From: Ruminococcus sp.
GTDB lineage: Bacteria > Bacillota > Clostridia > Oscillospirales > Acutalibacteraceae
Length of the DNA: 64,000 nucleotides
NCBI GenBank assembly: GCA_017404145.1
Contig: JAFRCW010000009.1
Location: 1 to 64,000, forward strand
Reading direction: 5' to 3'
In this document: positions 40,201 to 47,950 of the stretch, in pieces
How the letters are laid out: every line of letters begins with the position of its first letter
Position numbering within the stretch: the stretch's first letter is position 1
The notes under the pieces: generated by a model
Seen by the model: only the letters and a program-made list of their open reading frames with translations
Databases searched by the model: none
Told to the model about the DNA's origin: nothing
Made by a program: the position numbers and the translations under genes

Positions 40201-41541
40201 TATGTCTGTCCCGTTTGCGATCGTTCCGCTCTTTATATCCAAGCATTTATTTCGTTTTACATTTGTGATTTTGTAAGCGCTTCCGTCCTTTTCGAACAGC
40301 CACTTTTGATAGTCGCTGTATTCCATAGCATAGAGCTTAACATTATCATTACCGGTACCGGTTACCGCCAGACTGGTTGCGCCGCTCGGAACGATATTGG
40401 CGTAGAATTTGTTTCCGAGGTCTTGTGGACTTATCATAGAGTAAATATATGTTTCATTTTCAGGATTTACAAAATCAGAATTTGGCCAAAAGTTTTTGCA
40501 AATTTCAAAATGAAGATGTGGTCCACTTGATTTTCCTGTTGTGCCAACCTTTCCCAAAACTTGGCCCATATTTACTCTTGCACCTTCATATACATTGCTA
40601 GGTATGCTTCCGCCTTGGAAGTGACCATAACAATAAAATCTACCATCATCACCTTCGATTGCTACACCGGTTCCGTATCCATAACAAATTGGTTTATGAT
40701 CAGAATTTGGGTGTTGTTGAGTACAAGTGAATTTTTTTCTAACAGTTCCTCCAATGGCAGCTCTAATTGTAGCACCATCAATGTCTGCGTCTCCTATATC
40801 GATTGCTTTATTATTATGATCATGAAAATGAAGACGTATGGTAGTATGTCCTTCAACAGGCCATAATAGTGTTACTCCTCCACTCTCAGCCAAATCATCT
40901 TCAGCACCGGATGATGCCATATCTTTTGTATTAGTAGCTGTCGGTACAATATTCGCATAGAACTTAGCACCGAGGTCGACAGGAGAAACAGAAGGACTTA
41001 AGTCTTTGATATGGATATAGCCGGTTGGGCTGGATGCGTTGATAGTTTTTGTGTGGTAACTATAATCACCATTTGGATATGCATTTGTAGCCCAATTATA
41101 TTCTTCGATGAAGACAGTTCCGTCGTTGTTTACTTTTGCTACCCAAGCAACGTGATGACCGTCGTTTGGTGACCACCAAGCAATCGAGCCGACAGCAGGT
41201 ACTTTATCTACTTTTATTCCTACCTCTTGCGCGGCGTATCCCCAGTTCCTGCCATTTCCCCAATGGACATCTTTATAGTAGTTGTGAAATGCAACGCCAT
41301 TAGTTTTGTTCAATCTCCATGCACAAAAAGATGTGCAGGTTCCCTTTACAAATCCCCATTCATCGTAGTACTCTGTACCGGGATCAACATGATAAGGATA
41401 GTCATCAACAGCGGAATCTGAAATATCTATTTCTGCTCTGCTCTCAGCTTCATCTGCTGTTTCAGCATGAACCAAAATAGGTAAAGTGCAGAAAAGCAGT
41501 ACAACAACCAATAAAACAGATAAACACTTTTTCATTTTCAT
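37204..41541 (-). CDS. Large secreted CHAP-M23-lectin-LRR protein with type I dockerin
   Basis: A 1445-residue secreted protein. Approximate order: signal peptide (1-26); CHAP amidase (55-145, Cys in GTCTSFCAWRLN, His in GHHVAWVAK); M23 metallopeptidase (225-355, HNNKAIDIGD and GPHLHFEI zinc ligands); ricin-type lectin with QxW-like repeats (395-510); InlB-type beta-grasp repeats (515-630 and 815-855); a CBM-like jelly roll (645-795); C-type lectin (865-985); two Big_2 domains (990-1145); BspA-type leucine-rich repeats (1180-1365); dockerin (1378-1445, GDVDGDGVVSVIDATAIQK and ADVDNDSVVSVIDATYIQK). It should cut peptidoglycan while bound to glycans and cohesin. One of the ncRNAs lies upstream. 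Confidence 0.9.
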   Translation of the reverse strand: MKMKKCLSVLLVVVLLFCTLPILVHAETADEAESRAEIDISDSAVDDYPYHVDPGTEYYDEWGFVKGTCTSFCAWRLNKTNGVAFHNYYKDVHWGNGRNWGYAAQEVGIKVDKVPAVGSIAWWSPNDGHHVAWVAKVNNDGTVFIEEYNWATNAYPNGDYSYHTKTINASSPTGYIHIKDLSPSVSPVDLGAKFYANIVPTATNTKDMASSGAEDDLAESGGVTLLWPVEGHTTIRLHFHDHNNKAIDIGDADIDGATIRAAIGGTVRKKFTCTQQHPNSDHKPICYGYGTGVAIEGDDGRFYCYGHFQGGSIPSNVYEGARVNMGQVLGKVGTTGKSSGPHLHFEICKNFWPNSDFVNPENETYIYSMISPQDLGNKFYANIVPSGATSLAVTGTGNDNVKLYAMEYSDYQKWLFEKDGSAYKITNVKRNKCLDIKSGTIANGTDIQLYNSNGTDAQRWYIVKNGSGYYLLSKKNPDYAVDITGGTMSAGTNIQLYKKNNSTAQRFSINKIVTHTVSFNANGGTGSMPSETVTVGKSYSIPECAFKCDGYRFAGYNVQRKSDNKWYVNSTLEWQTAGNIQNNGYTKGIYSPGKTYTFGKAWTSVDNDTFTFYPIWKPNSTSLNFYLNYSGCNYILGGALDENYSTYIKSMDTSVYNVSVDNTQKLNGQSSLKIVGSSAGANKKHLRFETDTNKGRLATDSNGINSLSGDTKKMRLRFWAKSSVDGAKMYLRWGWLSTNKTITLSTSWKSYIIDMDKNQYSDHMIYSYFDKAGTFYINNLYLYDSDTSASTNVTPETQSVWQSLSYDIGSCYDNLPIPEREGYLFDGWYTAKVGGTEITSETPVFEYSTRVYAHWEKDVSYDPVSTSEYNGKTYELYNNAVSWETAKELCESKGGHLVTVSDKAENDFVLSMISSQNANCWLGLKRNADTKEFEWITDEPLTYTNWSMNEPGNEEMFASMYSFDYGLSVKAGEWNDLNGTSGSGSIYDQQKMIYICEYESVTPELIELDNYELNLEVDATKQLCATILPLNAEQTVTWSSDNNAVATVDENGIISTVGLGTAYISAMTSNGLMTRCEVTVSEPAVEALDIVLEDDWLYFEVGETRQLSATVYPEEADQTVIWSSDDEDIVTIDETGLLTAVSEGETFISIQSADGAVVLSKPVYVYPPYVEPEYVELNGFTGFINEDGTICIFDYEGNDSNIVIPSEINDIAVTEISGLYSKETIETVIIPASVKTIWSYAFDSCPNLEKVIIEGAESIGSGAFSRCPNLNEVNLPQTLKTINTNAFSDCPSLKSITIPSSVETIGECTLGYVFVPSEDDEHISYYETIENFTIYGYNYSAAQNYAENHGFSFISLDEYPTQGFPDLPTQPDEEYILGDVDGDGVVSVIDATAIQKVRASIPVNCFNETAADVDNDSVVSVIDATYIQKWLAHIDIPYDIGAQIV

Positions 41542-41604
41542 TCCTCCTAAAGATTCTTTCGTTGACGCTCCGAAAAGGAGCGGTGGATATGACGGTTATA
41601 TATA

Positions 41605-41645
41605 TTTCGGAACGATGTGGGCATCGTTCCCTACATCCCTCTGCA
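41605..41645. repeat. Dispersed palindromic repeat (GTAGGG-hairpin type), copy 1
   Basis: TTTCGGAACGATGTGGGCAT and so on to TCTGCA; AACGAT pairs with ATCGTT. It matches the element at 47890-47931 outside the stem-paired changes. Confidence 0.6.
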
Positions 41646-41663
41646 AACGGTAGTTTTACGAGG

Positions 41664-41701
41664 GGGATTGCCACGGCTCCTATGGGAGCCTCGTAATGAC
41701 A
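41664..41701. repeat. Dispersed GCGAGG...GTGGCAATC repeat, copy 2
   Basis: GGGGATTGCCACGG, GCTCC/GGAGC hairpin, CTCGTAATGAC: the inverted form of the repeat at 37054. Confidence 0.55.
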
Positions 41702-41726
41702 ATTTCAGTTGCCCTCATTCTGTAAA

Positions 41727-41944
41727 ACAAAAAGGCGTACAATCCGAAGACTGTACGCCAAAAAACACGTAAGCTCCGAATCGTCGCCAAACAATTGTCA
41801 ACATAATAGCCTATAGGAATAATCATCCGTCAGGGATAGTTGAAATAGAGCATAGTGTTTTTATCCTATAGAATAAAAACACTATCCCCGCAACAGAATA
41901 GATTATTCCAAAATCAAACAAATATTCAGTTGACAATTGTTGGC
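41727..41944 (-). ncRNA. Unassigned structured RNA, copy 1
   Basis: A promoter (TTGCAA-17-TACGAT) starts a transcript of about 218 bases that ends in a GGCGTAC/GTACGCC terminator with a U-run. Nested stems: P1 GCCAACAATTGTCAAC with GTTGACAATTGTTTGGC; P2 GGAATAATC with GATTATTCC; P3 GGGATAGT with ACTATCCC; P4 a 13-base hairpin ATAGTGTTTTTAT/ATAAAAACACTAT. A bulge with GCTC can pair with GAGC in the 3' tail. A second copy at 61733-61925 keeps the core and changes P1, P2 and the terminator in compensating fashion. It lies upstream of the large CHAP-M23 gene and divergent from an XRE gene. Confidence 0.75.
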
Positions 41945-41950
41945 TCTTTT

Positions 41951-41979
41951 ATCGTAACATATACAAAGGACAATTGCAA
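41951..41979 (-). promoter_or_regulatory. Promoter of structured RNA copy 1
   Basis: TTGCAA, 17 bases, TACGAT on the minus strand, then AAAAGAGCC at the start of the RNA. Copy 2 has the same two hexamers and spacing. Confidence 0.75.
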
Positions 41980-42013
41980 TATGTTTTGATTGCCCTTTTG
42001 ATAAAATTTGTTT

Positions 42014-42084
42014 TGACATTCACTGAATGTCATATTTTTGTAATTATAGCATACAATTCTATATATGACAAGCACTAAATGTCA
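42014..42084. promoter_or_regulatory. Paired palindromic operators of the XRE gene
   Basis: TGACATTCA-C-TGAATGTCA (42014-42032) is a perfect palindrome; TGACAAGCACTAAATGTCA (42066-42084) is a degenerate copy with the same outer halves, centres 52 bases apart. They flank the presumed promoter of the XRE gene and lie beside the RNA promoter. Confidence 0.65.
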
Positions 42085-42100
42085 AATATAGGAGCAAAAT

Positions 42101-42343
42101 ATGTTTATCAATAAAACCAATTCTGGTGAGAATAATCTTTGCGGAAGGAATATCGCAAGACTGCGGAAAGATCTCGGGATCTCTCAGCGTGAGCTTGCCG
42201 ACAGGCTGCAGCTTTTGGGCTTAGATATCGACAAAAACGCGATCCAGAGAGTTGAGGCGGGCAAGCGGTTTGTGACCGATATCGAATTGGTAGTTTTCAA
42301 GAGGCTGTTTGAAGTAGGTTATGAAGATCTTTTAGAAGAATAA
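42101..42343 (+). CDS. XRE-family helix-turn-helix regulator
   Basis: The 80-residue protein is one Cro/CI-type domain: CGRNIARLRKDLGISQRELADRLQLLGLDIDKNAIQRVEAGKRFVTDIELVVFKRLFEV. It starts behind TAGGAGCAAAAT. Two palindromes in its promoter suggest autoregulation, and it might also control the divergent structured RNA. Confidence 0.88.
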   Translation: MFINKTNSGENNLCGRNIARLRKDLGISQRELADRLQLLGLDIDKNAIQRVEAGKRFVTDIELVVFKRLFEVGYEDLLEE

Positions 42344-42380
42344 AATGAGCGGTAGGATGGGATTTCCTAACGCTCATTTT
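42342..42380. terminator. Shared terminator of the XRE and ZIP genes
   Basis: AAAATGAGCGGTAGGA pairs with TTCCTAACGCTCATTTT between convergent genes and is followed by T-runs both ways. Confidence 0.8.
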
Positions 42381-43154
42381 TTATCCAAACTGTACATCCA
42401 ATATCATCATCAAGAGGAACCCCGCGGTGAGTCCTACGGTGGCGACGCCGCCTTCTTCTCCGGCGTTTGCCTCGGGGATCAGCTCCTCGGTCACGACGTA
42501 GAACATCGCGCCCGCCGCGAACGAGAGCAGATAGGGAAGAGCCGCGGAGACGACGCCCGTGAGCAGGAGCGTCAAGGCTCCCGCGATCGGCTCGCATACG
42601 CCCGAGAGCGCGCCGAGGAGAAAGGCTTTTCCTCTTTTCATCCCGATTGCTCTAAGCGGGATCGAAACGATCGCCCCTTCGGGAAAGTTCTGGATCGCGA
42701 TTCCTGTCGCGAGGATCAGCGCGGACGCCATCGTCACGCCCGACTCGCCCTTGATCGCCGCCGCGGCGATAACGCCTACCGCCAGCCCTTCGGGGATGTT
42801 GTGCAGGGTGATCGCCAGTACCATTTTAGCGGTCTTTTGCAGTTTTTCCCCATCGGTATCGGCGGAGGCTTTTTCCTTTTGAAACAGCGGCGTTACCCGG
42901 TCGAGCAGCATCAACAGTCCGATGCCCAGCGAGAACCCGACCGCCGCAGGCAGGAAGCTCAGCGTATAGCCATCCGACATCTCGATCGACGGCAGGATCA
43001 GCGACCAGATCGATGCCGCGATCATCACGCCCGAGGCAAAGCCGGTCATCAGCTTGTCGACCTTAGGGCGAAGTGTTCTTTTCATAAAAAACACCGCTCC
43101 CGCGCCCAGTGTGGTGCCGAGTAGCGGTATCATCAATATCAGCAAAGTATCCAT
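42381..43154 (-). CDS. ZIP-family metal transporter
   Basis: The 257-residue membrane protein has about eight transmembrane segments and the ZIP metal motifs TLHNIPEGLAVGV (about 136-148) and PEGAIVSIPLR with CEPIAGALTL. It is closest to the ZupT/GufA group, which imports zinc, iron or manganese. It is a single gene convergent with the XRE regulator. Confidence 0.92.
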   Translation of the reverse strand: MDTLLILMIPLLGTTLGAGAVFFMKRTLRPKVDKLMTGFASGVMIAASIWSLILPSIEMSDGYTLSFLPAAVGFSLGIGLLMLLDRVTPLFQKEKASADTDGEKLQKTAKMVLAITLHNIPEGLAVGVIAAAAIKGESGVTMASALILATGIAIQNFPEGAIVSIPLRAIGMKRGKAFLLGALSGVCEPIAGALTLLLTGVVSAALPYLLSFAAGAMFYVVTEELIPEANAGEEGGVATVGLTAGFLLMMILDVQFG

Positions 43155-43204
43155 ACCTTATCATATGAATCTGAGGGATAATCGTTCGGACAAAACAAAA
43201 AATG

Positions 43205-43233
43205 TTGATTTTCGAACAAAAGTATGATATTAT
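43205..43233 (+). promoter_or_regulatory. Promoter of the type I toxin-like transcript, copy 2
   Basis: TTGATT, 17 bases, TATTAT, placing the transcription start about 43240, the first base of the 5' inverted repeat. Confidence 0.6.
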
Positions 43234-43239
43234 TTCAAA

Positions 43240-43436
43240 AGAGAAACGGCGGCGGCTGTTTCAGCACCTCTGAAAGGGGGTGTGTTCATGGAATATATTG
43301 TTTTGATAATGATATTCGTGTTTTTGATAACACTTTCCATAAACAAGAAATAACCGCCCTGTAGTACCAGTACAGGACGGTTAACCTTCTTAACCAAATG
43401 TATTGCGAAACAGCTCAAGCCGTTTCTCTGTTTTTA
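43240..43436 (+). other. Type I toxin-like transcript, copy 2
   Basis: The RNA would begin GAGAAACGGCGGCGGCTG and end with the complementary GAAACAGCTCAAGCCGTTTC plus a U-rich tail, so its ends can pair. CACCTC pairs with GGGGTG over the ribosome site; compared with copy 1 this G for A change keeps the pairing as a wobble. A hairpin CCGCCCTGTAGTAC/GTACAGGACGG follows the peptide. Confidence 0.6.
43288..43353 (+). CDS. Hydrophobic toxin-like peptide, copy 2 (21 aa)
   Basis: Starts MEYIVLIMIFVFLI and ends SINKK; one predicted membrane helix. It differs at two positions from the copy at 33750-33815, although synonymous changes are frequent between the copies, which suggests selection on the peptide. 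Confidence 0.6.
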   Translation: MEYIVLIMIFVFLITLSINKK

Positions 43437-43460
43437 TTTTACACAGTTTTTTCCCGAATG

Positions 43461-44318
43461 TCAAGAGGGTTTCTTATCGTTCTCATATTCTTCTAAAAAG
43501 CTGTGATACTCGCCCTTTGTCTTATACGCGGGGAAGGTGTCGAGGTGTACCGCGTGCAGGGCGTTGAAGATGCTTTTTTCGATATTGGGATTGGTTTTTT
43601 TCAACTCTCTGATCAGCGCTTTTGTCTCGGCGCGCTTGCTCTCTCCGATACCGTCTTCGCTGTGCTTGACGCTTTCCGTAAAACGGCAGGCGCAGTCGAG
43701 AAAGGAGAGATGATTGTAGTTCCTCCAGCGGATGATATCTTCTTCCCGTACGCAGTAGAGGGGGCGTATCAGCTCCATTCCCTCGTAGTTTTCGCTGTGG
43801 AGCTTGGGCATCATCCCCTGCAGCTGAGAGGAGTAGAACAGCGCCATCACGGTGGTTTCGATCACATCGGAAAAGTGGTGTCCCAGCGCGATCTTGTTGC
43901 AGCCCAGTTCTTTTGCCTGTTTATACAGATGTCCTCTGCGCATTTTCGCGCACAGATAGCAGGGATATTTCTCGGCGGAGAAAGCTACGTTGAAGATATT
44001 GGTCTCGAAGAATTCAATAGGGATCTCCAGCATTTCGGCGTTTTCTTCGAGCTTCTTCCGATTCTCCTCGTTATACCCCGGATCCATCGAGAGATAACAG
44101 ACCTCAAAGGGAAAGTCCGAGTGTTCTCTGAGCAGCTTCATACATACCGCAAGCAGCATGGAGTCCTTGCCGCCGGAGATACAGACCGCGATACGGTCGC
44201 CCTCTTGAATAAGCTCATAGTCCTTGATCGCTTTAATGAAAGGATTCCATATCTCTCTGCGGTAGGTCTTGGTAATACTTCGCTGTGCCTGTTCTGCCGC
44301 TGAGAGGATCTTATCCAT
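43461..44318 (-). CDS. TtcA/TilS-like PP-loop ATPase
   Basis: The 285-residue protein has the PP-loop SGGKDSML (about 49-56), CYLCAKMRRGHLYKQAKELG and a second Cys pair in DCACRF, followed by HFSDVIETTVM. This is the TtcA-type layout, where Cys residues bind a 4Fe-4S cluster and the enzyme thiolates tRNA cytidine-32; paralogues act on other substrates. It is the last gene of the proBAC operon, overlapping proC by eight bases. Exact substrate uncertain. Confidence 0.88.
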   Translation of the reverse strand: MDKILSAAEQAQRSITKTYRREIWNPFIKAIKDYELIQEGDRIAVCISGGKDSMLLAVCMKLLREHSDFPFEVCYLSMDPGYNEENRKKLEENAEMLEIPIEFFETNIFNVAFSAEKYPCYLCAKMRRGHLYKQAKELGCNKIALGHHFSDVIETTVMALFYSSQLQGMMPKLHSENYEGMELIRPLYCVREEDIIRWRNYNHLSFLDCACRFTESVKHSEDGIGESKRAETKALIRELKKTNPNIEKSIFNALHAVHLDTFPAYKTKGEYHSFLEEYENDKKPS

Positions 44319-45120
44319 TGGATTTTCCCAGCTCGATATTGCGCTTGTACGCTGCGGCGAGCGCTTTTCTGACGCTCTCTTCCATTTTGTCTTCTTCTAA
44401 GGATTTGACGCCCTCGATGGTGGAGCCGCCGGGGGAGCATACGTTTTTGATCAGAACGTCGGGGGTAAGAGGACTCTCGCTGAGCAGCTTAGCGCCTCCC
44501 TTGACAGTCTGTGCGGCGAGCTTGAGCGCGGTTTCTTCGTTGAGACCGCAGTCGATACCGCCCTGTGCCAGTGCGCGGATGAACATATAGACAAAAGCGG
44601 GACCGCAGCCCGAAAGTGAGCAGCCCGCGTTCATCAGGTCCTCGTTGATGGGTGTGAGCTCTCCCGCGTATTTCATATTGTCGAGGAATCTGCCGAGTTC
44701 CTCATAGGTCGTATTTCCTGATTTGACGTAGAGGATCTCGCCTTCTCCCACTTCAACGGGGATATTGGGCATGATGCGGATGACCTTGTAGTCTCCGCCC
44801 GCGTAGCTGCGGATGGTATCAATCGAGAGACCCGCCGCCATGGTGACAAGAACGAACGAATCTTTTCTTTTCTTGAGAACGTCCTTGATCCCGCCGAGTA
44901 CTTCCGCCATCATCTGGGGTTTAACGCCGAGGATGATGTACTTGGCGTTCTGCGCGATCTCCGCGTTATAGGAGATCTCTACATCGACAAGATCTCTGAT
45001 TCTTTCCGCTTTTTCGACGCAGTAGTCGGTCACCCAGATATCCTTGGTTGACTTTGCGGCGGCTTTTGCGAGGGCGCCGCCCATGTTGCCCACTCCGATA
45101 AATCCGAATAAAACGCTCAT
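44311..45120 (-). CDS. proC: Pyrroline-5-carboxylate reductase
   Basis: The 269-residue enzyme has the NAD(P) motif [16 protein letters not shown] and the C-terminal signature [14 protein letters not shown]...[22 protein letters not shown]. It performs the last step of proline synthesis. It overlaps proA by four bases and is transcribed proB-proA-proC. Confidence 0.96.
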   Translation of the reverse strand: MSVLFGFIGVGNMGGALAKAAAKSTKDIWVTDYCVEKAERIRDLVDVEISYNAEIAQNAKYIILGVKPQMMAEVLGGIKDVLKKRKDSFVLVTMAAGLSIDTIRSYAGGDYKVIRIMPNIPVEVGEGEILYVKSGNTTYEELGRFLDNMKYAGELTPINEDLMNAGCSLSGCGPAFVYMFIRALAQGGIDCGLNEETALKLAAQTVKGGAKLLSESPLTPDVLIKNVCSPGGSTIEGVKSLEEDKMEESVRKALAAAYKRNIELGKSNG

Positions 45121-46367
45121 ATTCTGATTTGCCCCTCTCCTTTGATGATATATTTGTAGGTATTGAGTTCAAACAATCCCATCGGACCTCTGGCGTGAAG
45201 CTTCTGGGTGGAGATACCCATCTCGCATCCGAGTCCGAATTCGCCGCCGTCGGTGAAGCGGGTAGAGCAGTTGAGGTATACCGAGGAAGAGTCGATCATC
45301 CTCGCGAACTTGTCTTTGCTCTCCTGCGTATTGGTCACGATCGCTTCACTGTGACCTGTCGAATGACGGTTGATGTGCGCGATCGCTTCGTCAACGCTGT
45401 CGACGATACCGACCGCTAAGATATAGTCAAGAAATTCGGTGTCAAAGTCATCCTCGCCCGCGGGTGTGCCGTCGATGATCTTTTGCGCTCTTTCGTCAAG
45501 TCTCAGTTCAACGGGATTGACCGTTCTGCTGTCCACCAAGCGTTCTTTCAGCTTCGGCAGGAATTTGTCGGCGATCTTGGCATTGACTAAAAGAACTTCC
45601 TCGGCGTTGCAGACGGAAGGACGGGATGTCTTGGCGTTCTCCACGATCGACAGCGCCATATCGAGGTCGGCGGTGTCGTCTATATAGATGTGGCAGATGC
45701 CCGTACCGGTCTGGATACAGGGAACGGTGGCGTTCTTGACACAGGCGGAGATCAGTCCCTTGCCGCCTCTGGGGATCAGCAGATCGACATAGCCGTTCGC
45801 GGTCATCAGATCGATCGAGCTCTGTCTGGTGGTATCCTCTACCAGCAGGACAAAGTCCTTGCACAACCCTGCTTTTTCAAGACCCTTTGCGAGAGCGTCA
45901 ACGATCGCCTGTGCGCTTTGATGGGCTTCTTTGCCGCAGCGCAGCACGCAGACGTTGCCGCTTTTTAAGGCGAGCGCTGCCGCGTCGGAGGTGACGTTCG
46001 GGCGGGATTCATAGATGATCGCGACCACGCCCAGCGGGACGGAGGTTTTTTCGATCACCATACCGTTGGGAGCGGTGTGAGAGGACAGCACCTTGCCTAC
46101 GGGAGAGGGCAGCGCGGCGACTTCTCTGATGCCCTGCGCCATTCCTTTGATCCTCTCCTCGGATAGCGAAAGACGGTCGATCATCACATCAGAGACCGTT
46201 CCTCTTGCTTTTTCGATATCCTCACGGTTCTTTGCCAAGATGTCATCGGTGTTTTCGATCAGAGCGTCCGCCATCGAGAGCAGCGCCTCGTTGATTTTTT
46301 CGGTAGATACCGGTCCTAACGCGGCTTTTGCCGCCTTTGCTTTGATCAGAAGTTCCTGAGTCGTCAT
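45117..46367 (-). CDS. proA: Gamma-glutamyl phosphate reductase
   Basis: The 416-residue enzyme has the ALDH-like fold with [23 protein letters not shown], the catalytic Cys in [13 protein letters not shown], and [39 protein letters not shown] near the end. It reduces gamma-glutamyl phosphate to the semialdehyde with NADPH. It follows proB by 16 bases. Confidence 0.97.
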   Translation of the reverse strand: MTTQELLIKAKAAKAALGPVSTEKINEALLSMADALIENTDDILAKNREDIEKARGTVSDVMIDRLSLSEERIKGMAQGIREVAALPSPVGKVLSSHTAPNGMVIEKTSVPLGVVAIIYESRPNVTSDAAALALKSGNVCVLRCGKEAHQSAQAIVDALAKGLEKAGLCKDFVLLVEDTTRQSSIDLMTANGYVDLLIPRGGKGLISACVKNATVPCIQTGTGICHIYIDDTADLDMALSIVENAKTSRPSVCNAEEVLLVNAKIADKFLPKLKERLVDSRTVNPVELRLDERAQKIIDGTPAGEDDFDTEFLDYILAVGIVDSVDEAIAHINRHSTGHSEAIVTNTQESKDKFARMIDSSSVYLNCSTRFTDGGEFGLGCEMGISTQKLHARGPMGLFELNTYKYIIKGEGQIRI

Positions 46368-46383
46368 AGTAGTTATCCTCCCG

Positions 46384-47154
46384 TTATGAAATAGTCGGTT
46401 TGAATCTCGTGCATACGCCGCCGCCCTCTAAGATGTCATAGAGGATAGCAGGGTTCTTTCCGTTGGCGACGATCATCTCGATACCGTGTTTTGTCACCAT
46501 CTCGGCGGCGTGGATCTTGGTGATCATTCCGCCGGTGCCGAGTACCGACGAACGGTCCTGCGCAAGGTTTCTGATCTCATCGGTGATCTCTTTTACGATT
46601 TCGATCCTCTTAGCGGTCTCATCTTTATTCGGATCGCCGGTGTAAAGACCGTCAATATCGGAGAGCAGGATCAGCAAATCGGCGTTTACCTTGTTGGCGA
46701 TGATCGCGCCGAGGGTATCGTTGTCGCCGATGACGATCTCGTCAGTGGCGACGGTGTCGTTCTCGTTAACGATCGGGATCGCTCCTAAGTCGAGCAGACG
46801 GGTAAGCGTATTGTCCAGATTCTCGGAATACCCTTCCAGATTCGCAAATGCGCCGGTAATCAGGATCTGGGCGACGGTGTGATTATAGGCTGCAAAGCCT
46901 TTTTCGTAAATGCTCATCAGCTCGCACTGTCCGACCGCTGCCGCCGCCTGTTTGGTGGGGATATCGTCGGGCCGTTTTTCGATCCTGAGCTTTCCCAGTC
47001 CCAGACCGATCGCGCCGGAGCTGACGAGTACGATCTCGTGTCCCGCGTTCTTGAGGTCGGAGATGACCTTGCACATCTCTTCCACCCTCTTGATGTTTAA
47101 GAGTCCCGTACGGTAGGCGAGGGTGGAGGTGCCGATTTTGATGACAATTCTCAT
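46384..47154 (-). CDS. proB: Glutamate 5-kinase without PUA domain
   Basis: The start at 47154 gives [17 protein letters not shown]; the product is 256 residues. The amino acid kinase domain is complete ([52 protein letters not shown]). The C-terminal PUA domain of the 367-residue E. coli type is absent, a common form in other bacteria. It makes gamma-glutamyl phosphate and is normally the proline-feedback step. Confidence 0.96.
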   Translation of the reverse strand: MRIVIKIGTSTLAYRTGLLNIKRVEEMCKVISDLKNAGHEIVLVSSGAIGLGLGKLRIEKRPDDIPTKQAAAAVGQCELMSIYEKGFAAYNHTVAQILITGAFANLEGYSENLDNTLTRLLDLGAIPIVNENDTVATDEIVIGDNDTLGAIIANKVNADLLILLSDIDGLYTGDPNKDETAKRIEIVKEITDEIRNLAQDRSSVLGTGGMITKIHAAEMVTKHGIEMIVANGKNPAILYDILEGGGVCTRFKPTIS

Positions 47155-47196
47155 AAATACCATTCCTTGTGTGAAATATAGGCTTTCTAACAACTT

Positions 47197-47225
47197 ATAG
47201 TATCACAACCGCTATTTTAAGTCAA
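47197..47225 (-). promoter_or_regulatory. Promoter of the proBAC operon
   Basis: TTGACT, 17 bases, TACTAT on the minus strand, about 40 bases before proB. Confidence 0.65.
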
Positions 47226-47319
47226 TGAATTATTGCGTCAAAGAATGATTCTTTCTATGTTCTGTAAAAAATCACTAATAATATCTCATAAAAGAAAAAA
47301 GCCTTAGTAATCGCGTGAA

Positions 47320-47349
47320 TTGACACTATTTGCGGCGTTATGGTATCAT
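47320..47349 (+). promoter_or_regulatory. Promoter of the purine operon
   Basis: TTGACA, 18 bases, TATCAT, about 30 bases before purE. No purine riboswitch fits in the short leader. Confidence 0.65.
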
Positions 47350-47387
47350 ACTATCGTAATTTGGAATACCGTATGGGAGGTATGAAA

Positions 47388-47870
47388 ATGAGAAAAATTG
47401 CAGTCATCATGGGCTCGGATTCCGATTTGCCCGTAGTCACAAAAGCGGTGGATACGCTGAAATCCTTAGAGATCCCCTATGAGGTCCACATCTATTCCGC
47501 GCACCGCACACCGGTTGAGGCGAGAGACTTTGCGCTTTCTGCGCGCGAGAACGGCTTCGGCGCGATCATCTGCGCGGCAGGTATGGCGGCGCACCTTGCG
47601 GGCGCTATCGCCGCAAACACCACCCTTCCCGTGGTGGGTATTCCTATGAAATCATCCGTGTTAGACGGTGTTGACGCACTCCTTTCGACAGTCCAGATGC
47701 CCTCGGGTATCCCTGTAGCGACTGTCGCGATCAACGGAGCTGTCAACGCCGCCTTGCTTTGCGCACAGATCCTTGCCGTAGAGGATAAGGATCTCGCAAA
47801 AAAGCTGGATGAAAAGAGAAAGAATGACGCCGCTAAAGTGCTGGAGAAGGACGCGGCGTTGGATCTTTAA
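47388..47870 (+). CDS. purE: N5-CAIR mutase
   Basis: The start at 47388 has GGGAGG at the right distance and gives the usual 160 residues. The signature [29 protein letters not shown] and [30 protein letters not shown] is class I PurE. No purK is next to it. It opens the purine operon. Confidence 0.96.
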   Translation: MRKIAVIMGSDSDLPVVTKAVDTLKSLEIPYEVHIYSAHRTPVEARDFALSARENGFGAIICAAGMAAHLAGAIAANTTLPVVGIPMKSSVLDGVDALLSTVQMPSGIPVATVAINGAVNAALLCAQILAVEDKDLAKKLDEKRKNDAAKVLEKDAALDL

Positions 47871-47889
47871 AGAGCAGACAGGGAGAAGG

Positions 47890-47931
47890 TTTCGGTACGA
47901 TGTGGGTATCGTACCATACAAACACTCTGCA
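47890..47931. repeat. Dispersed palindromic repeat (GTAGGG-hairpin type), copy 2
   Basis: TTTCGGTACGATGTGGGTAT to CTCTGCA; GGTACGAT pairs with ATCGTACC. Same flanks as 41605-41645 with a compensated base change in the stem. It sits between purE and purF. Confidence 0.6.
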
Positions 47932-47950
47932 CTGAAACTGGGAGGTAATT

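Noticed and set aside
42300-43450. Prophage or integrative element at the XRE gene
   Set aside because: No integrase, structural genes or attachment repeats; neighbours are housekeeping or transport genes.
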